A stretch of DNA of 64,000 bases from Streptomyces lincolnensis. GTDB lineage: Bacteria; Actinomycetota; Actinomycetes; Streptomycetales; Streptomycetaceae. The stretch's first letter is position 1. Each line of letters begins with the position of its first letter. Below, piece after piece: positions 8,228 through 17,552 of this stretch. The stretch spans positions 6,820,001 to 6,884,000 of the forward strand of contig NZ_CP016438.1 of the NCBI RefSeq assembly GCF_001685355.1, written 5' to 3'. The notes under the pieces were generated by a model. The model made no database searches and was not told the DNA's origin. It worked only from the letters and a program-made list of their open reading frames with translations. A program made the position numbers and the translations under genes.

Positions 8228-9286
8228 ATGACCCACCAGTGGCGCGGAATCATCGAGGAGTACCGGGACCGGCTGCCCGTCTCCGACACCACGCCGGTCG
8301 TGACGCTCCGCGAGGGCGGCACGCCCCTCGTGCCCGCGCAGGTGCTCTCCGAGCGCACGGGCTGTGAGGTCCACCTCAAGGTGGAGGGCGCCAACCCCAC
8401 CGGGTCCTTCAAGGACCGCGGCATGACCATGGCCATCACACGGGCAAAGGAAGAGGGCGCGAAGGCGGTCATCTGCGCCTCCACGGGCAACACCTCCGCC
8501 TCCGCCGCCGCGTACGCCGTGCGCGCGGGCATGGTCTCGGCCGTGCTCGTCCCGCAGGGCAAGATCGCGCTCGGCAAGATGGGCCAGGCACTCGTGCACG
8601 GCGCCAAGATCCTCCAGGTCGACGGCAACTTCGACGACTGCCTCACCCTGGCCCGCGCGCTGAGCGACAACTACCCGGTGGCGCTGGTCAATTCGGTCAA
8701 CCCGGTGCGTATCGAGGGCCAGAAGACGGCCGCGTTCGAGATCGTCGACATGCTCGGCGACGCCCCCGACATCCACGTCCTGCCGGTCGGCAACGCGGGC
8801 AACATCACGGCGTACTGGAAGGGCTACACGGAGTACGCCGCCGACGGCATCGCGAAGCAGACCCCGCGGATGTGGGGATTCCAGGCCTCCGGTTCCGCGC
8901 CCATCGTGCGCGGCGAGATCGTCAAGGACCCGTCGACCATCGCCACCGCGATCCGCATCGGCAACCCCGCGTCCTGGCAGTACGCGCTGGCCGCGCGGGA
9001 CGAGTCCGGTGGCTTCATCGACGAGGTGACGGACCGTGAAATCCTGCGCGCCTACCGGCTGTTGGCCGCGCAGGAGGGTGTTTTCGTCGAGCCGGCCTCG
9101 GCCGCGTCCGTGGCCGGTCTGCTGAAGGCGGCCGAGCAGGGCAAGGTCGACCCGGGCCAGCGGATCGTGTGCACGGTCACCGGCAACGGCCTCAAGGACC
9201 CCGACTGGGCCGTGGCGGGCGCCCCGCAGCCGGTCACTGTCCCGGTCGACGCGGCGACGGCGGCCGAGCGCCTCGGTCTGGCCTGA
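8228..9286 (+). CDS. thrC: Threonine synthase
   Basis: The protein has 352 residues. This PLP enzyme turns O-phosphohomoserine into threonine. The Schiff-base lysine is in [11 protein letters not shown], the substrate-recognition loop is [15 protein letters not shown], and the phosphate-cradle glycine loop is [16 protein letters not shown] ribosome binding site (GAAGGAGAG) lies in the end of hom, and the 6-bp gap indicates co-transcription. The short length is typical of the actinobacterial form, which lacks the N-terminal domain of the enterobacterial enzyme. Confidence 0.97.
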   Translation: MTHQWRGIIEEYRDRLPVSDTTPVVTLREGGTPLVPAQVLSERTGCEVHLKVEGANPTGSFKDRGMTMAITRAKEEGAKAVICASTGNTSASAAAYAVRAGMVSAVLVPQGKIALGKMGQALVHGAKILQVDGNFDDCLTLARALSDNYPVALVNSVNPVRIEGQKTAAFEIVDMLGDAPDIHVLPVGNAGNITAYWKGYTEYAADGIAKQTPRMWGFQASGSAPIVRGEIVKDPSTIATAIRIGNPASWQYALAARDESGGFIDEVTDREILRAYRLLAAQEGVFVEPASAASVAGLLKAAEQGKVDPGQRIVCTVTGNGLKDPDWAVAGAPQPVTVPVDAATAAERLGLA

Positions 9287-9325
9287 CCGGTCCGACCGGC
9301 CCCACCAGGCAGTACGCAGTGGGGT

Positions 9326-9365
9326 GCACAGGGGGCTCGCGACACGCATCGTGCGCCTCCTGTGC
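9326..9365 (+). promoter_or_regulatory. Hairpin between thrC and thrB
   Basis: GCACAGG (9326-9332) pairs with CCTGTGC (9359-9365), and the region between can pair further. It lies 40 nt past thrC in a 245-bp gap before thrB, so it may be an attenuator or partial terminator. No leader peptide rich in Thr or Ile is evident. Confidence 0.35.
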
Positions 9366-9531
9366 GCCCTATGTCGCCACAGAACCTTCCTTCGATAGGC
9401 TGTACCGAACCCGCCCGCTGCATATGCCCTCGCGTACAGCGGGTCCCGCGCCGTCTCCGCGGCCCGCAGGGTCTTCGTACGTCATCGAAATGTCTTCGAC
9501 AATCACGCAGCTCAAGGAGAGTCTTCGAGCG

Positions 9532-10461
9532 ATGGCCGGTCCCGCCTTCCGCGCCGCCGCCGTCCGGGTGCGCGTCCCCGCCACCAGCGCCAACCTCGGT
9601 CCGGGCTTCGACGCCCTCGGCCTGTCGCTGGGGCTCTACGACGACGTGGTCGTCCGGGTGGCCGACTCCGGGCTGCACATCGACATCGCGGGTGAGGGCA
9701 GTGAGACGCTCCCGCGTGACGAGAACCACCTGCTCGTACGGTCCCTGCGCACCGCCTTCGACCTGCTGGGCGGACAGCCGCGCGGCCTGGAGATCGTCTG
9801 CGCCAACCGCATTCCGCACGGCCGGGGCCTCGGCTCCTCCTCGGCCGCCATCTGCGCCGGCATCGTCGCCGCGCGAGCAGTGACCATAGGCGGCGACTCG
9901 CGGCTCGACGACATCGCCCTGCTGGAGCTGGCCACCGAGATCGAGGGCCACCCCGACAACGTGGCGGCCTGTCTGCTCGGCGGCTTCACGCTCTCCTGGA
10001 TGGAGGCCGGAGCCGCGCGCGCGATCAGGATGGAGCCCGACGATTCCATCGTTCCGGTGGTTTTCGTGCCCGGTAAGCCGGTGCTGACGGAGACCGCGCG
10101 CGGTCTGCTCCCGCGCTCAGTGCCGCACGTCGACGCCGCAGCCAACGCGGGCCGCGCAGCCCTGCTCGTCGAGGCCCTGACCAGGCGCCCCGAGCTGCTG
10201 CTGCCGGCGACAGAGGACCGGCTCCACCAGGAGTACCGCGCCCCGGCCATGCCGGAGAGCGCGGCACTGGTGGAGCGGCTGCGGGCCGACGGAGTCCCGG
10301 CAGTGATCTCCGGCGCGGGACCGACGGTCCTCGCGCTGGCCGACGTCGAGAGCGCCGACAAGGTGGCTCATCTGGCGGGCGAGGGCTGGGCGGCGAACCG
10401 CCTGGACCTCGATGCCCACGGTGCCAGTGTGCTGCCCCTGGCGACCGCCAGTGAGACGTAG
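9532..10461 (+). CDS. thrB: Homoserine kinase
   Basis: The protein has 309 residues from ATG 9532, preceded by AAGGAGA at a good distance; ATG 9490 would add 14 residues. It is a GHMP-family kinase that phosphorylates homoserine for ThrC. The N-terminal VRVPATSANLGPGFDALGL carries the family signature, IPHGRGLGSSSAAICAG is the ATP-binding glycine/serine loop, and the C-terminal GHMP motif is VPAVISGAGPTVLAL. It lies 245 bp behind thrC, so it may have its own promoter as well as read-through. Confidence 0.97.
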   Translation: MAGPAFRAAAVRVRVPATSANLGPGFDALGLSLGLYDDVVVRVADSGLHIDIAGEGSETLPRDENHLLVRSLRTAFDLLGGQPRGLEIVCANRIPHGRGLGSSSAAICAGIVAARAVTIGGDSRLDDIALLELATEIEGHPDNVAACLLGGFTLSWMEAGAARAIRMEPDDSIVPVVFVPGKPVLTETARGLLPRSVPHVDAAANAGRAALLVEALTRRPELLLPATEDRLHQEYRAPAMPESAALVERLRADGVPAVISGAGPTVLALADVESADKVAHLAGEGWAANRLDLDAHGASVLPLATASET

Positions 10462-10869
10462 AAACCGGCGGTTGCCGGATTTCGAGAGGGGGAATGTTTG
10501 TTGGATCCGGTAGTGTTAATCTCAAGTCTGCACCCGACCCCACCATGGCGAGGTGCTTCACGTCCCCGTCCGGGACAGACATCCTTCCGGGAGCCTCCCA
10601 AGCCGCACTGTGTTCCGTACGTCGTACGCGGGCAGTACCTCGTACGCGGGCACTGAGCGACTTGCCGGGCACGCTCCGGAACCGGTGCGACCAAACCACG
10701 TGACACAGACACTCAGTGCCACGGTTTCGGGAAGCGCCGTCACCACATTCCTCCGCCAATCCGGCGGACCACCGCCCCGGCACGGTCCACACAGCAAGGA
10801 CCGCAGCCGGACAGCACAACCGGTCGCCGAGCCAGACAGGCCGACGTCCGCTCCAGGGAAGGACCCTTC
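10462..10869 (+). promoter_or_regulatory. Long upstream region of rho with direct repeats
   Basis: This 408-bp stretch has no gene I can support. A small hairpin (CCGGC/GCCGG, 10465-10478) follows thrB. TCGTACGCGGGCA occurs twice (10622-10634 and 10640-10652). A long untranslated leader is common for rho, which is autoregulated in other bacteria, but I cannot place the promoter with confidence. Confidence 0.4.
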
Positions 10870-12912
10870 GTGAGCGACACCACCGATCTGATGGGCGCAC
10901 GTGTCGAGGAGACCGCTGCCGCGCCCGCCACGGACGCCTCCGCGCCTGCCAGCGGTGCCGGCTCCAGGCGGCGCCGCGGTACCGGCCTCGAGGGCATGGT
11001 GCTGGCCGAGCTCCAGCAGGTCGCATCCGGCCTCGGTATCAGGGGCACCGCGCGGATGCGCAAGAGCCAGCTGATCGAGGTCATCAAGGAGGCGCAGGCG
11101 GGCGGTGGCGCCCCGGCCGCGAAGGCCGACGCCACCGAGACGAAGCCCAAGCGCCGCGCCACCTCCAAGGCCCGTACCGGCGATGACGCCGCTCCCGCCG
11201 CCGAGAAGAAGGCGGCGAAGGCCGAGGCCCCCGCCGAGAAGGCCGTGGCCCAGCAGCAGATCGAGATTCCTGGCCAGCCGGCCAGCGACGACGCCCCGGC
11301 CGAGCGCCGTCGGCGCCGTGCCACCGCCGAGGCCGGCGCGCCCTCGGGCAGCCCCGAGACCGTCGTCGCCGAGGCGAAGAACGAGTCGAAGGCCGAGACG
11401 CCCGCGCAGACGCAGCCGCAGCAGGGCGAGGCCAAGGGTGACGCCGGTGACGGCGAGGGCCGTGGCCGCCGCGACCGTGGCCGTGACCGCGGCGACCGTG
11501 GCCGTGACCGCGGCGACCGTGGTGACCGCGGTGACCGTCGCAAGGGCGACGAGCAGCAGGGCCAGGGCGGCCGCCAGGACCGTCAGGACCGCCAGCAGAA
11601 CCAGCAGCAGGGCGGCGGCCGTCCGGACCGCCAGGACCGCCAGCGGGACAACGGCCCGCAGGACGACGACGACTTCGAGGGCGGCCGCCGTGGCCGTCGT
11701 GGCCGGTACCGGGACCGTCGTGGCCGTCGTGGCCGCGACGAGATGGGCGCCGAGCCGCAGGTCGCCGACGACGACGTCCTGATCCCCGTCGCGGGCATCC
11801 TCGACATCCTCGACAACTACGCCTTCATCCGTACGTCGGGCTACCTGCCGGGTCCCAACGACGTGTACGTCTCCCTCGCCCAGGTCCGCAAGAACGGCCT
11901 GCGCAAGGGTGACCACGTCACCGGTGCGGTCCGTCAGCCCAAGGACGGCGAGCGGCGCGAGAAGTTCAACGCGCTGGTGCGCCTGGACTCGACCAACGGC
12001 ATGGCCCCCGACTCCGGTCGCGGGCGCCCCGAGTTCAACAAGCTCACCCCGCTCTACCCGCAGGACCGCCTCCGTCTGGAGACGGACCCGGGCATCCTCA
12101 CCACCCGCATCATCGACCTCGTCGCGCCGATCGGTAAGGGCCAGCGCGGTCTGATCGTGGCCCCGCCGAAGACCGGCAAGACCATGATCATGCAGGCGAT
12201 CGCCAACGCGATCACGCACAACAACCCCGAGTGCCACCTGATGGTCGTCCTGGTCGACGAGCGTCCGGAAGAGGTCACCGACATGCAGCGGTCGGTCAAG
12301 GGCGAGGTCATCTCCTCGACCTTCGACCGCCCGGCCGAGGACCACACCACGGTCGCCGAGCTCGCCATCGAGCGCGCCAAGCGTCTGGTGGAGCTGGGCC
12401 ACGACGTCGTCGTGCTGCTCGACTCGATCACGCGTCTGGGCCGTGCGTACAACCTCGCCGCGCCCGCCTCCGGCCGCATCCTGTCCGGTGGTGTCGACTC
12501 GACCGCGCTGTACCCGCCGAAGCGCTTCTTCGGTGCGGCCCGCAACATCGAGGACGGCGGCTCGCTGACCATCATGGCCACCGCGCTGGTCGACACCGGC
12601 TCGCGCATGGACGAGGTGATCTTCGAGGAGTTCAAGGGCACCGGCAACCTCGAGCTCAAGCTGGACCGCAAGCTCTCCGACAAGCGGATCTTCCCGGCGG
12701 TGGACGTCGACTCGTCCAGCACCCGCAAGGAAGAGATCCTGCTCGCCCCCGACGAGCTCGCCATCGTCTGGAAGCTGCGCCGGGTGCTGCACGCCCTCGA
12801 CCAGCAGCAGGCGGTCGAGCTGCTTCTCGACAAGATGAAGCAGACGAAGTCGAACGCCGAGTTCCTGATGCAGATCCAGAAGACGACGCCGATGCCGGGC
12901 AACGGCGACTGA
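10870..12912 (+). CDS. rho: Transcription termination factor Rho, long actinobacterial form
   Basis: The protein has 680 residues from GTG 10870, against about 420 in Escherichia coli. A Rho N-terminal helical domain ([17 protein letters not shown]) is followed by an insertion of about 220 residues. The insertion is first Lys/Ala/Glu-rich, then a strongly charged Arg/Asp/Gly/Gln stretch of RGDRGRD-type repeats. It separates the helical domain from the RNA-binding fold ([16 protein letters not shown]). The ATPase core is intact: Walker A APPKTGKT near residue 432, Walker [16 protein letters not shown], and the Q/R-loop region [13 protein letters not shown]. It is an RNA-dependent ATPase that ends transcripts. 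A strong terminator follows. Confidence 0.97.
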   Translation: MSDTTDLMGARVEETAAAPATDASAPASGAGSRRRRGTGLEGMVLAELQQVASGLGIRGTARMRKSQLIEVIKEAQAGGGAPAAKADATETKPKRRATSKARTGDDAAPAAEKKAAKAEAPAEKAVAQQQIEIPGQPASDDAPAERRRRRATAEAGAPSGSPETVVAEAKNESKAETPAQTQPQQGEAKGDAGDGEGRGRRDRGRDRGDRGRDRGDRGDRGDRRKGDEQQGQGGRQDRQDRQQNQQQGGGRPDRQDRQRDNGPQDDDDFEGGRRGRRGRYRDRRGRRGRDEMGAEPQVADDDVLIPVAGILDILDNYAFIRTSGYLPGPNDVYVSLAQVRKNGLRKGDHVTGAVRQPKDGERREKFNALVRLDSTNGMAPDSGRGRPEFNKLTPLYPQDRLRLETDPGILTTRIIDLVAPIGKGQRGLIVAPPKTGKTMIMQAIANAITHNNPECHLMVVLVDERPEEVTDMQRSVKGEVISSTFDRPAEDHTTVAELAIERAKRLVELGHDVVVLLDSITRLGRAYNLAAPASGRILSGGVDSTALYPPKRFFGAARNIEDGGSLTIMATALVDTGSRMDEVIFEEFKGTGNLELKLDRKLSDKRIFPAVDVDSSSTRKEEILLAPDELAIVWKLRRVLHALDQQQAVELLLDKMKQTKSNAEFLMQIQKTTPMPGNGD

Positions 12913-12925
12913 GGCTGAGCCTTCC

Positions 12926-12958
12926 GAAGGGCCGTCCCCAGCTCGGGGGCGGCCCTTC
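12926..12958 (+). terminator. Terminator after rho
   Basis: A 14-bp stem, GAAGGGCCGTCCCC with GGGGGCGGCCCTTC, closes a 5-nt loop, 14 bp past the rho stop. Confidence 0.8.
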
Positions 12959-13072
12959 TGCCGTGATGAGCGAGATCTTCGCCACAACGATCTTGAAAGT
13001 GGCCGAATTCGATCGGTACGGCCGTCTCGGGTGAAAACGCAGGTGAGAGGCGTTCGCCCGGAAGAGTCCGTT

Positions 13073-13113
13073 ACGCGCTGTGGCAGTGGAGGCGCAGGGC
13101 GGTCACAGCGCGT
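13073..13113. repeat. Inverted repeat upstream of the LCP gene
   Basis: ACGCGCTGTG (13073-13082) and CACAGCGCGT (13104-13113) are perfect 10-bp arms 21 bp apart, 118 bp before the start of the LCP gene. They may be an operator or a leader hairpin. No regulator is adjacent. Confidence 0.5.
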
Positions 13114-13230
13114 CGTGCAACCCTTTCCCGAGTTTCGCCGTCTGACCAGGCGGAGCGACGATGGTGCGGTGACGACCACGCCTGACCCTGAAAGCAGGGG
13201 GTAACCGACCGGACGAGATTCGAGGAGCAC

Positions 13231-14364
13231 ATGTCCGCCGAGAGCACGCCGGAGTCCGGCATACCGGGCGAGGACGGCACCACGGGGCGCCACCGCGCCA
13301 AGGGCAGTCGTCGCAAACCCCGCGGCAGGCGCAAGGGCCTTCTGATCATGGCCTGGACCGCCGCGGGCATCGTTGTGCTGGGCGGCACCGGCGCCGGGTA
13401 CCTGTACTTCAAGCTCAACGGCAACATCAAGAGCGTCGACATCGACTCGGCCCTCGGCACCGACCGGCCGACCAAGGTCGACAACGGCTCGGAGAACATC
13501 CTCGTCCTGGGCTCGGACACCCGCGCCGGCTCCAACAAGAAGCTGGGCGGCGGCGTCGACGACGGCAGCGCCCGCTCGGACACCGCGATGATCGTGCACG
13601 TCTACGAGGGCCACAAGAAGGCCAGCGTGGTCTCCATCCCGCGCGACACCATCATCGAGCGGCCCGAGTGCACCGACACCAAGGGCGTCACACACGACGC
13701 CGCGTCGGGTGTGATGTTCAACTCCGCGTACTCCACCGGCGGCGCCGCCTGCGCGGTGAAGACCGTCGAGACGCTCAGCGGCATCCGCATGGACCACTAT
13801 CTCGAAGTCGACTTCAGCGGCTTCGAGAAGATCATCGACGAGCTCGGCGGCGTCCAGGTCACCACGACCAAGAACATCAAGGACGACGACAGCCACCTGA
13901 ACCTCAAGGCCGGCACGCACACCCTCGACGGTGAGCAGGCCCTCGGCCTGGTCCGCACCCGGCACGGCGTCGGCGACGGCTCCGACCTCGGCCGCATCCA
14001 GCTCCAGCAGGCCTTCATCAAGGCGCTGATCAACCAGGTCAAGCACGTCAACCTGTTCGGCGACCCCACCAAGCTCTACGACCTCGCCAACACCGCCACC
14101 AAGGCCGTCACCACCGACTCCGACCTCGGCTCCGTCAACAAGCTCATGTCCTTCGCCACCGGCCTCAAGGGCATCAGCTCCTCCGACATGACCATGGTCA
14201 CCATGCCGGTCCAGTACGACCCGGCCGACCCCAACCGGGTCATCATCAAGGAGACCCAGGCCAAACAGGTCTGGACGGCCCTGGAGAACGACAGGGCGAT
14301 CCCGAAGGCGGCTACCGAAGGCACGGCCAAGGGGGACGCCGACGGCGTGGTGAGCGCCGGCTAG
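13231..14364 (+). CDS. LytR-CpsA-Psr (LCP) family cell-wall polymer ligase
   Basis: The protein has 377 residues with a good upstream CGAGGAG. A basic, disordered cytoplasmic start ([18 protein letters not shown]) precedes one membrane helix (about residues 37-60), so the catalytic domain is outside. LCP motifs are present: [48 protein letters not shown], and [36 protein letters not shown] enzymes transfer teichoic-acid-like or other glycopolymers from undecaprenyl carriers to peptidoglycan. A WecA/TagO-type transferase that could start such polymers lies 5 kb downstream. Confidence 0.93.
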   Translation: MSAESTPESGIPGEDGTTGRHRAKGSRRKPRGRRKGLLIMAWTAAGIVVLGGTGAGYLYFKLNGNIKSVDIDSALGTDRPTKVDNGSENILVLGSDTRAGSNKKLGGGVDDGSARSDTAMIVHVYEGHKKASVVSIPRDTIIERPECTDTKGVTHDAASGVMFNSAYSTGGAACAVKTVETLSGIRMDHYLEVDFSGFEKIIDELGGVQVTTTKNIKDDDSHLNLKAGTHTLDGEQALGLVRTRHGVGDGSDLGRIQLQQAFIKALINQVKHVNLFGDPTKLYDLANTATKAVTTDSDLGSVNKLMSFATGLKGISSSDMTMVTMPVQYDPADPNRVIIKETQAKQVWTALENDRAIPKAATEGTAKGDADGVVSAG

Positions 14365-14389
14365 GGGCGCGGGGACCGGCGCGACAGCC
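14363..14389 (+). repeat. Degenerate copy of a dispersed Streptomyces repeat
   Basis: AGGGGCGCGGGGAccgGCGCGACaGCC differs at only a few positions from the core repeated at 61871 and 61994. It starts in the stop codon of the LCP gene. Confidence 0.45.
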
Positions 14390-14533
14390 TCCTCCGGCCC
14401 GCGGGGAATACACCACGCGTACTCCTCGTTTTGGGGGATGGCCCCAGTCCTGGCAGACTGGTACGTCGGCTCCGGTTCACGCCTCCGCATCCCGCGGTTG
14501 CGACCCGGCGCCCTCCCGAAACTAGGAGACACC

Positions 14534-14752
14534 TTGAAGCGCGACATCCACCCCGCGTACGTCGAGACGCAGGTCAGCTGCACCTGCGGCGCGTCGTTCA
14601 CCACCCGCAGCACGATCGAGGCCGGCACCATCCGCGCCGACGTCTGCTCCGAGTGCCACCCGTTCTACACGGGCAAGCAGAAGATCCTCGACACCGGTGG
14701 CCGTGTGGCCCGCTTCGAGGCCCGCTTCGGCAAGGCTGCTGCCAAGAAGTAG
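14534..14752 (+). CDS. rpmE: Ribosomal protein L31, zinc-binding type
   Basis: The protein has 72 residues from TTG 14534, placed by AGGAG five bases upstream and by the conserved KRDIHPAYV start. L31 bridges the ribosomal subunits. It carries the four-cysteine zinc site (CTC near residue 16 and CSEC near 37), so this is the Cys-containing form that is used when zinc is available. A strong terminator follows, so it is probably monocistronic. An inverted motif CCAGTC/GACTGG lies upstream near 14443-14460, of unknown meaning. Confidence 0.97.
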   Translation: MKRDIHPAYVETQVSCTCGASFTTRSTIEAGTIRADVCSECHPFYTGKQKILDTGGRVARFEARFGKAAAKK

Positions 14753-14763
14753 CGAGCCACCAG

Positions 14764-14811
14764 CGCCGGTCCACGCCGCACTCCTCGGAGTGCGCCGGGA
14801 CCGGCGTTTTT
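14764..14811 (+). terminator. Terminator after rpmE
   Basis: CGCCGGTCC (14764-14772) pairs with GGACCGGCG (14798-14806), followed by TTTTT. It is the most canonical terminator of the window and lies 43 bp before prfA. Confidence 0.9.
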
Positions 14812-14853
14812 GGTCGCCCGCCTTCCCTTTCGTCCGCAGTACAGGAGCCCAAG

Positions 14854-15930
14854 ATGTTCGAGGCCGTCGAGGAACTCATCGGTGAGCACGCCGACCTGGA
14901 GAAGAAGCTCGCCGACCCGTCGGTCCACTCCGACCAGGCCAACGCGCGCAAGCTGAACAAGCGGTACGCCGAGCTCACCCCGATCGTCGCCACGTATCGC
15001 TCCTGGAAGCAGACCGGCGACGACATCGAGACCGGGCGCGAGTACGCCGCCGTCGATCCCGACTTCGCCGCCGAGGTCAAGGAGCTGGAGAAGCAGCGCG
15101 AGGAACTGACGGAGAAGCTGCGCCTTCTCCTCGTCCCGCGCGACCCCAGCGACGACAAGGACGTCATCCTGGAGATCAAGGCGGGCGCGGGCGGCGACGA
15201 GTCCGCCCTGTTCGCCGGCGATCTGCTGCGCATGTATCTGCGGTACGCCGAGCGCGTCGGCTGGAAGACCGAGATCATCGACGCCACCGAGTCCGAGCTG
15301 GGCGGCTACAAGGACGTCCAGGTCGCCGTGAAGACCAAGGGCGGCCAGGGCGCCACGGAGCCCGGACAGGGCGTGTGGGCCCGGCTGAAGTACGAGGGCG
15401 GTGTGCACCGCGTGCAGCGCGTGCCGGCGACCGAGTCGCAGGGCCGTATCCACACCTCCGCGGCCGGTGTCCTCGTCACCCCCGAGGCGGAGGAGGTCGA
15501 GGTGGAGATCAACCCCAACGACCTCCGGATCGACGTCTACCGCTCCTCCGGACCCGGCGGCCAGTCCGTCAACACCACCGACTCCGCGGTGCGCATCACG
15601 CACATTCCCACCGGAGTCGTCGCCTCCTGCCAGAACGAGAAGAGCCAGCTGCAGAACAAGGAGCAGGCGATGCGTATCCTGCGCTCCAGGCTGCTCGCCG
15701 CGGCGCAGGAGGAGGCGGAGAAGAATGCCGCCGACGCCCGCCGCAGCCAGGTCCGCACCGTCGACCGCTCCGAGAAGATCCGTACGTACAACTTCCCGGA
15801 GAACCGCATCTCGGACCACCGGGTCGGATTCAAGGCGTACAACCTGGACCAGGTCCTGGACGGTGACCTCGACGCGATGATCCAGGCCTGCGTCGACGCG
15901 GACTCGGCGGCGAAGCTCGCAGCCGCGTAA
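14854..15930 (+). CDS. prfA: Peptide chain release factor 1
   Basis: The protein has 358 residues. It recognises UAA and UAG stop codons and triggers peptide release. The GGQ loop is in [19 protein letters not shown], and the glutamine there is the target of PrmC, encoded next. The recognition domain and the C-terminal helix ([17 protein letters not shown]) are complete. The ATG is preceded by CAGGAG. It is the first gene of a probable prfA-prmC-tsaC operon. Confidence 0.98.
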   Translation: MFEAVEELIGEHADLEKKLADPSVHSDQANARKLNKRYAELTPIVATYRSWKQTGDDIETGREYAAVDPDFAAEVKELEKQREELTEKLRLLLVPRDPSDDKDVILEIKAGAGGDESALFAGDLLRMYLRYAERVGWKTEIIDATESELGGYKDVQVAVKTKGGQGATEPGQGVWARLKYEGGVHRVQRVPATESQGRIHTSAAGVLVTPEAEEVEVEINPNDLRIDVYRSSGPGGQSVNTTDSAVRITHIPTGVVASCQNEKSQLQNKEQAMRILRSRLLAAAQEEAEKNAADARRSQVRTVDRSEKIRTYNFPENRISDHRVGFKAYNLDQVLDGDLDAMIQACVDADSAAKLAAA

Positions 15931-15967
15931 GAGGTACCTACGCTCGACCGAGTACGACACGGAGGAC

Positions 15968-16852
15968 TTGCGTGCAGCCATCATTTGGGGGACGCCCCCA
16001 AACCCCCGAGGCTTGCTGCTCGCAGAGGTGGCCCAGGCCACCCAGCGGCTGGCCGACGCCGGCGTGCCCTCGCCGCGCAACGACGCGGAGGAGCTCGCCG
16101 CGTTCGTGCACGGCGTGAAGCGGGGCGAGCTGCACTCCGTCAAGGACTCCGACTTCGACGCCCGCTACTGGGAGGTCATCGCCCGGCGCGAGCAGCGTGA
16201 GCCGCTCCAGCACATCACCGGGCGGGCCTTCTTCCGGTACCTGGAACTCCAGGTCGGCCCCGGGGTGTTCGTCCCGCGTCCCGAGACCGAGTCCGTGGTC
16301 GGCTGGGCCATAGACGCCGTACGCGCCATGGACGTCGTGGAGCCGTGCATCGTCGATCTGTGCACGGGCTCCGGCGCCATCGCGCTCGCCCTCGCCCAGG
16401 AGGTCCCGCGCTCCCGGGTGCACGCCGTGGAGCTGTCCGAGGACGCCCTGGCGTGGACCCGCAAGAACATGGAGGGGTCCAGGGTCGACCTGCGTCAGGG
16501 CAACGCCCTGGACGCCTTCCCCGACCTCGACGGCCAGGTCGACCTGGTCATCTCCAACCCGCCGTACATCCCGCTGACCGAGTGGGAGTACGTCGCCCCC
16601 GAGGCGCGGGACTACGACCCCGAACTCGCCCTGTTCTCCGGCGAGGACGGCCTCGACCTGATCCGCGGCATCGAACGCACCGCCCACCGGCTGCTGCGCC
16701 CGGGCGGTGTCGTCGTCATCGAGCACGCCGACACCCAGGGCGGGCAGGTGCCGTGGATCTTCACCGAGGCACGGGGCTGGGCCGACGCGGCCGACCACCC
16801 CGACCTCAACAAACGCCCGCGCTTCGCCACGGCCCGCAAGGCGTTGCCGTGA
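15968..16852 (+). CDS. prmC: Release factor N5-glutamine methyltransferase
   Basis: PrmC methylates the glutamine of the GGQ motif of release factors. The body is standard: an N-terminal helical domain (LLLAEVAQATQRLADAGV), REPLQHITGRAFF, the S-adenosylmethionine loop VDLCTGSGAIALALAQ, and the catalytic NPPY in DLVISNPPYIPLTE. The start region is odd. TTG 15968 gives 294 residues but lies only two bases after GGAGG. A GTG at 15972 is well spaced but out of frame. Homologues, as I recall, begin at about LLLAEV (TTG 16013 here). The first 15 codons overlap a dispersed GC palindrome that seems inserted between the ribosome binding site and the original coding start. The true start is therefore uncertain. 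Confidence 0.9.
   Translation: MRAAIIWGTPPNPRGLLLAEVAQATQRLADAGVPSPRNDAEELAAFVHGVKRGELHSVKDSDFDARYWEVIARREQREPLQHITGRAFFRYLELQVGPGVFVPRPETESVVGWAIDAVRAMDVVEPCIVDLCTGSGAIALALAQEVPRSRVHAVELSEDALAWTRKNMEGSRVDLRQGNALDAFPDLDGQVDLVISNPPYIPLTEWEYVAPEARDYDPELALFSGEDGLDLIRGIERTAHRLLRPGGVVVIEHADTQGGQVPWIFTEARGWADAADHPDLNKRPRFATARKALP
15984..16007 (+). repeat. Dispersed GC palindrome, copy 1 (in prmC start)
   Basis: TTTGGGGG and CCCCCAAA arms are separated by ACG and followed by CCCCC. The pattern TGGGGG-3 nt-CCCCCA-RA-CCCCC recurs at 24564-24586 before atpA. It lies inside the 5' end of the prmC frame. Confidence 0.65.
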
Positions 16853-16904
16853 GCGCCGCACCCGCTCTTTCCCGGAAGTACGTGTACGAGGAGGCCCGCT
16901 AGAC

Positions 16905-17552
16905 ATGGCTCGGCGATACGACACCAATGACGCGACCGACCGCACGACCGGTCTGCGCGAAGCCGCGTCCGCCGTCCGCCGTGGCGAGCTCGTGGTGCTG
17001 CCGACCGACACGGTGTACGGCATCGGCGCCGACGCGTTCTCCTCGGAAGCGGTGCAGGACCTGCTGGAGGCCAAGGGCCGGGGCCGCAACATGCCCACCC
17101 CTGTCCTGATCGGCTCCCCGAACACCCTGCACGGCCTCGTCACGGACTTCTCCGAGCTGGCCTGGGAACTGGTCGACGCCTTCTGGCCGGGCGCGCTCAC
17201 GCTGGTCGCCAAGCACCAGCCGTCCCTCCAGTGGGACCTGGGGGACACCCGTGGCACCGTCGCCGTGCGCATGCCACTGCACCCGGTCGCCATCGAGCTG
17301 CTGACCGAGGTCGGCCCGATGGCCGTCTCCTCCGCCAACCTCACGGGCCACCCGGCGCCGGAGGACTGCGACGCCGCGCAGGAGATGCTCGGCGACTCGG
17401 TCTCGGTGTACCTGGACGGCGGCCCGACCCCGGGGATCGTGCCGTCCTCGATCGTCGACGTCACCCGCGAGGTGCCGCTGCTGCTGCGTGAGGGCGCGCT
17501 CACCGCCGACGAGCTCAGGAAGGTCGTACCCGACCTCGAGGTGGCGAATTGA
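16905..17552 (+). CDS. L-threonylcarbamoyladenylate synthase (Sua5/TsaC family)
   Basis: The protein has 215 residues. It makes threonylcarbamoyl-AMP from threonine, bicarbonate and ATP, the first step of t6A37 tRNA modification. The YrdC fold is clear: GELVVLPTDTVYGIGADAF at residues 27-45, WPGALTLVAK, GTVAVRMPLHP, and SSANLTGHPAPEDCDAA. Only the YrdC domain is present, without the extra Sua5 domain. One motif residue differs from the usual KxR form: EAKGRGRNMPTPVLIGS keeps KGR-x-x-x-P. It lies 52 bp after prmC and overlaps the next gene by 4 bp. Confidence 0.93.
   Translation: MARRYDTNDATDRTTGLREAASAVRRGELVVLPTDTVYGIGADAFSSEAVQDLLEAKGRGRNMPTPVLIGSPNTLHGLVTDFSELAWELVDAFWPGALTLVAKHQPSLQWDLGDTRGTVAVRMPLHPVAIELLTEVGPMAVSSANLTGHPAPEDCDAAQEMLGDSVSVYLDGGPTPGIVPSSIVDVTREVPLLLREGALTADELRKVVPDLEVAN

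Noticed and set aside
9169..9531. Extended N-terminus of thrB starting before 9490
   Set aside because: The extra sequence overlaps thrC and is not kinase-like. The ribosome binding site at 9514-9520 supports ATG 9532.
10558..14631. Very long open frame on the minus strand opposite rho and the LCP gene
   Set aside because: It has Arg/Val/Gly/Asp-rich composition, covers several clear plus-strand genes and has no motif. It is a high-G+C antisense shadow.
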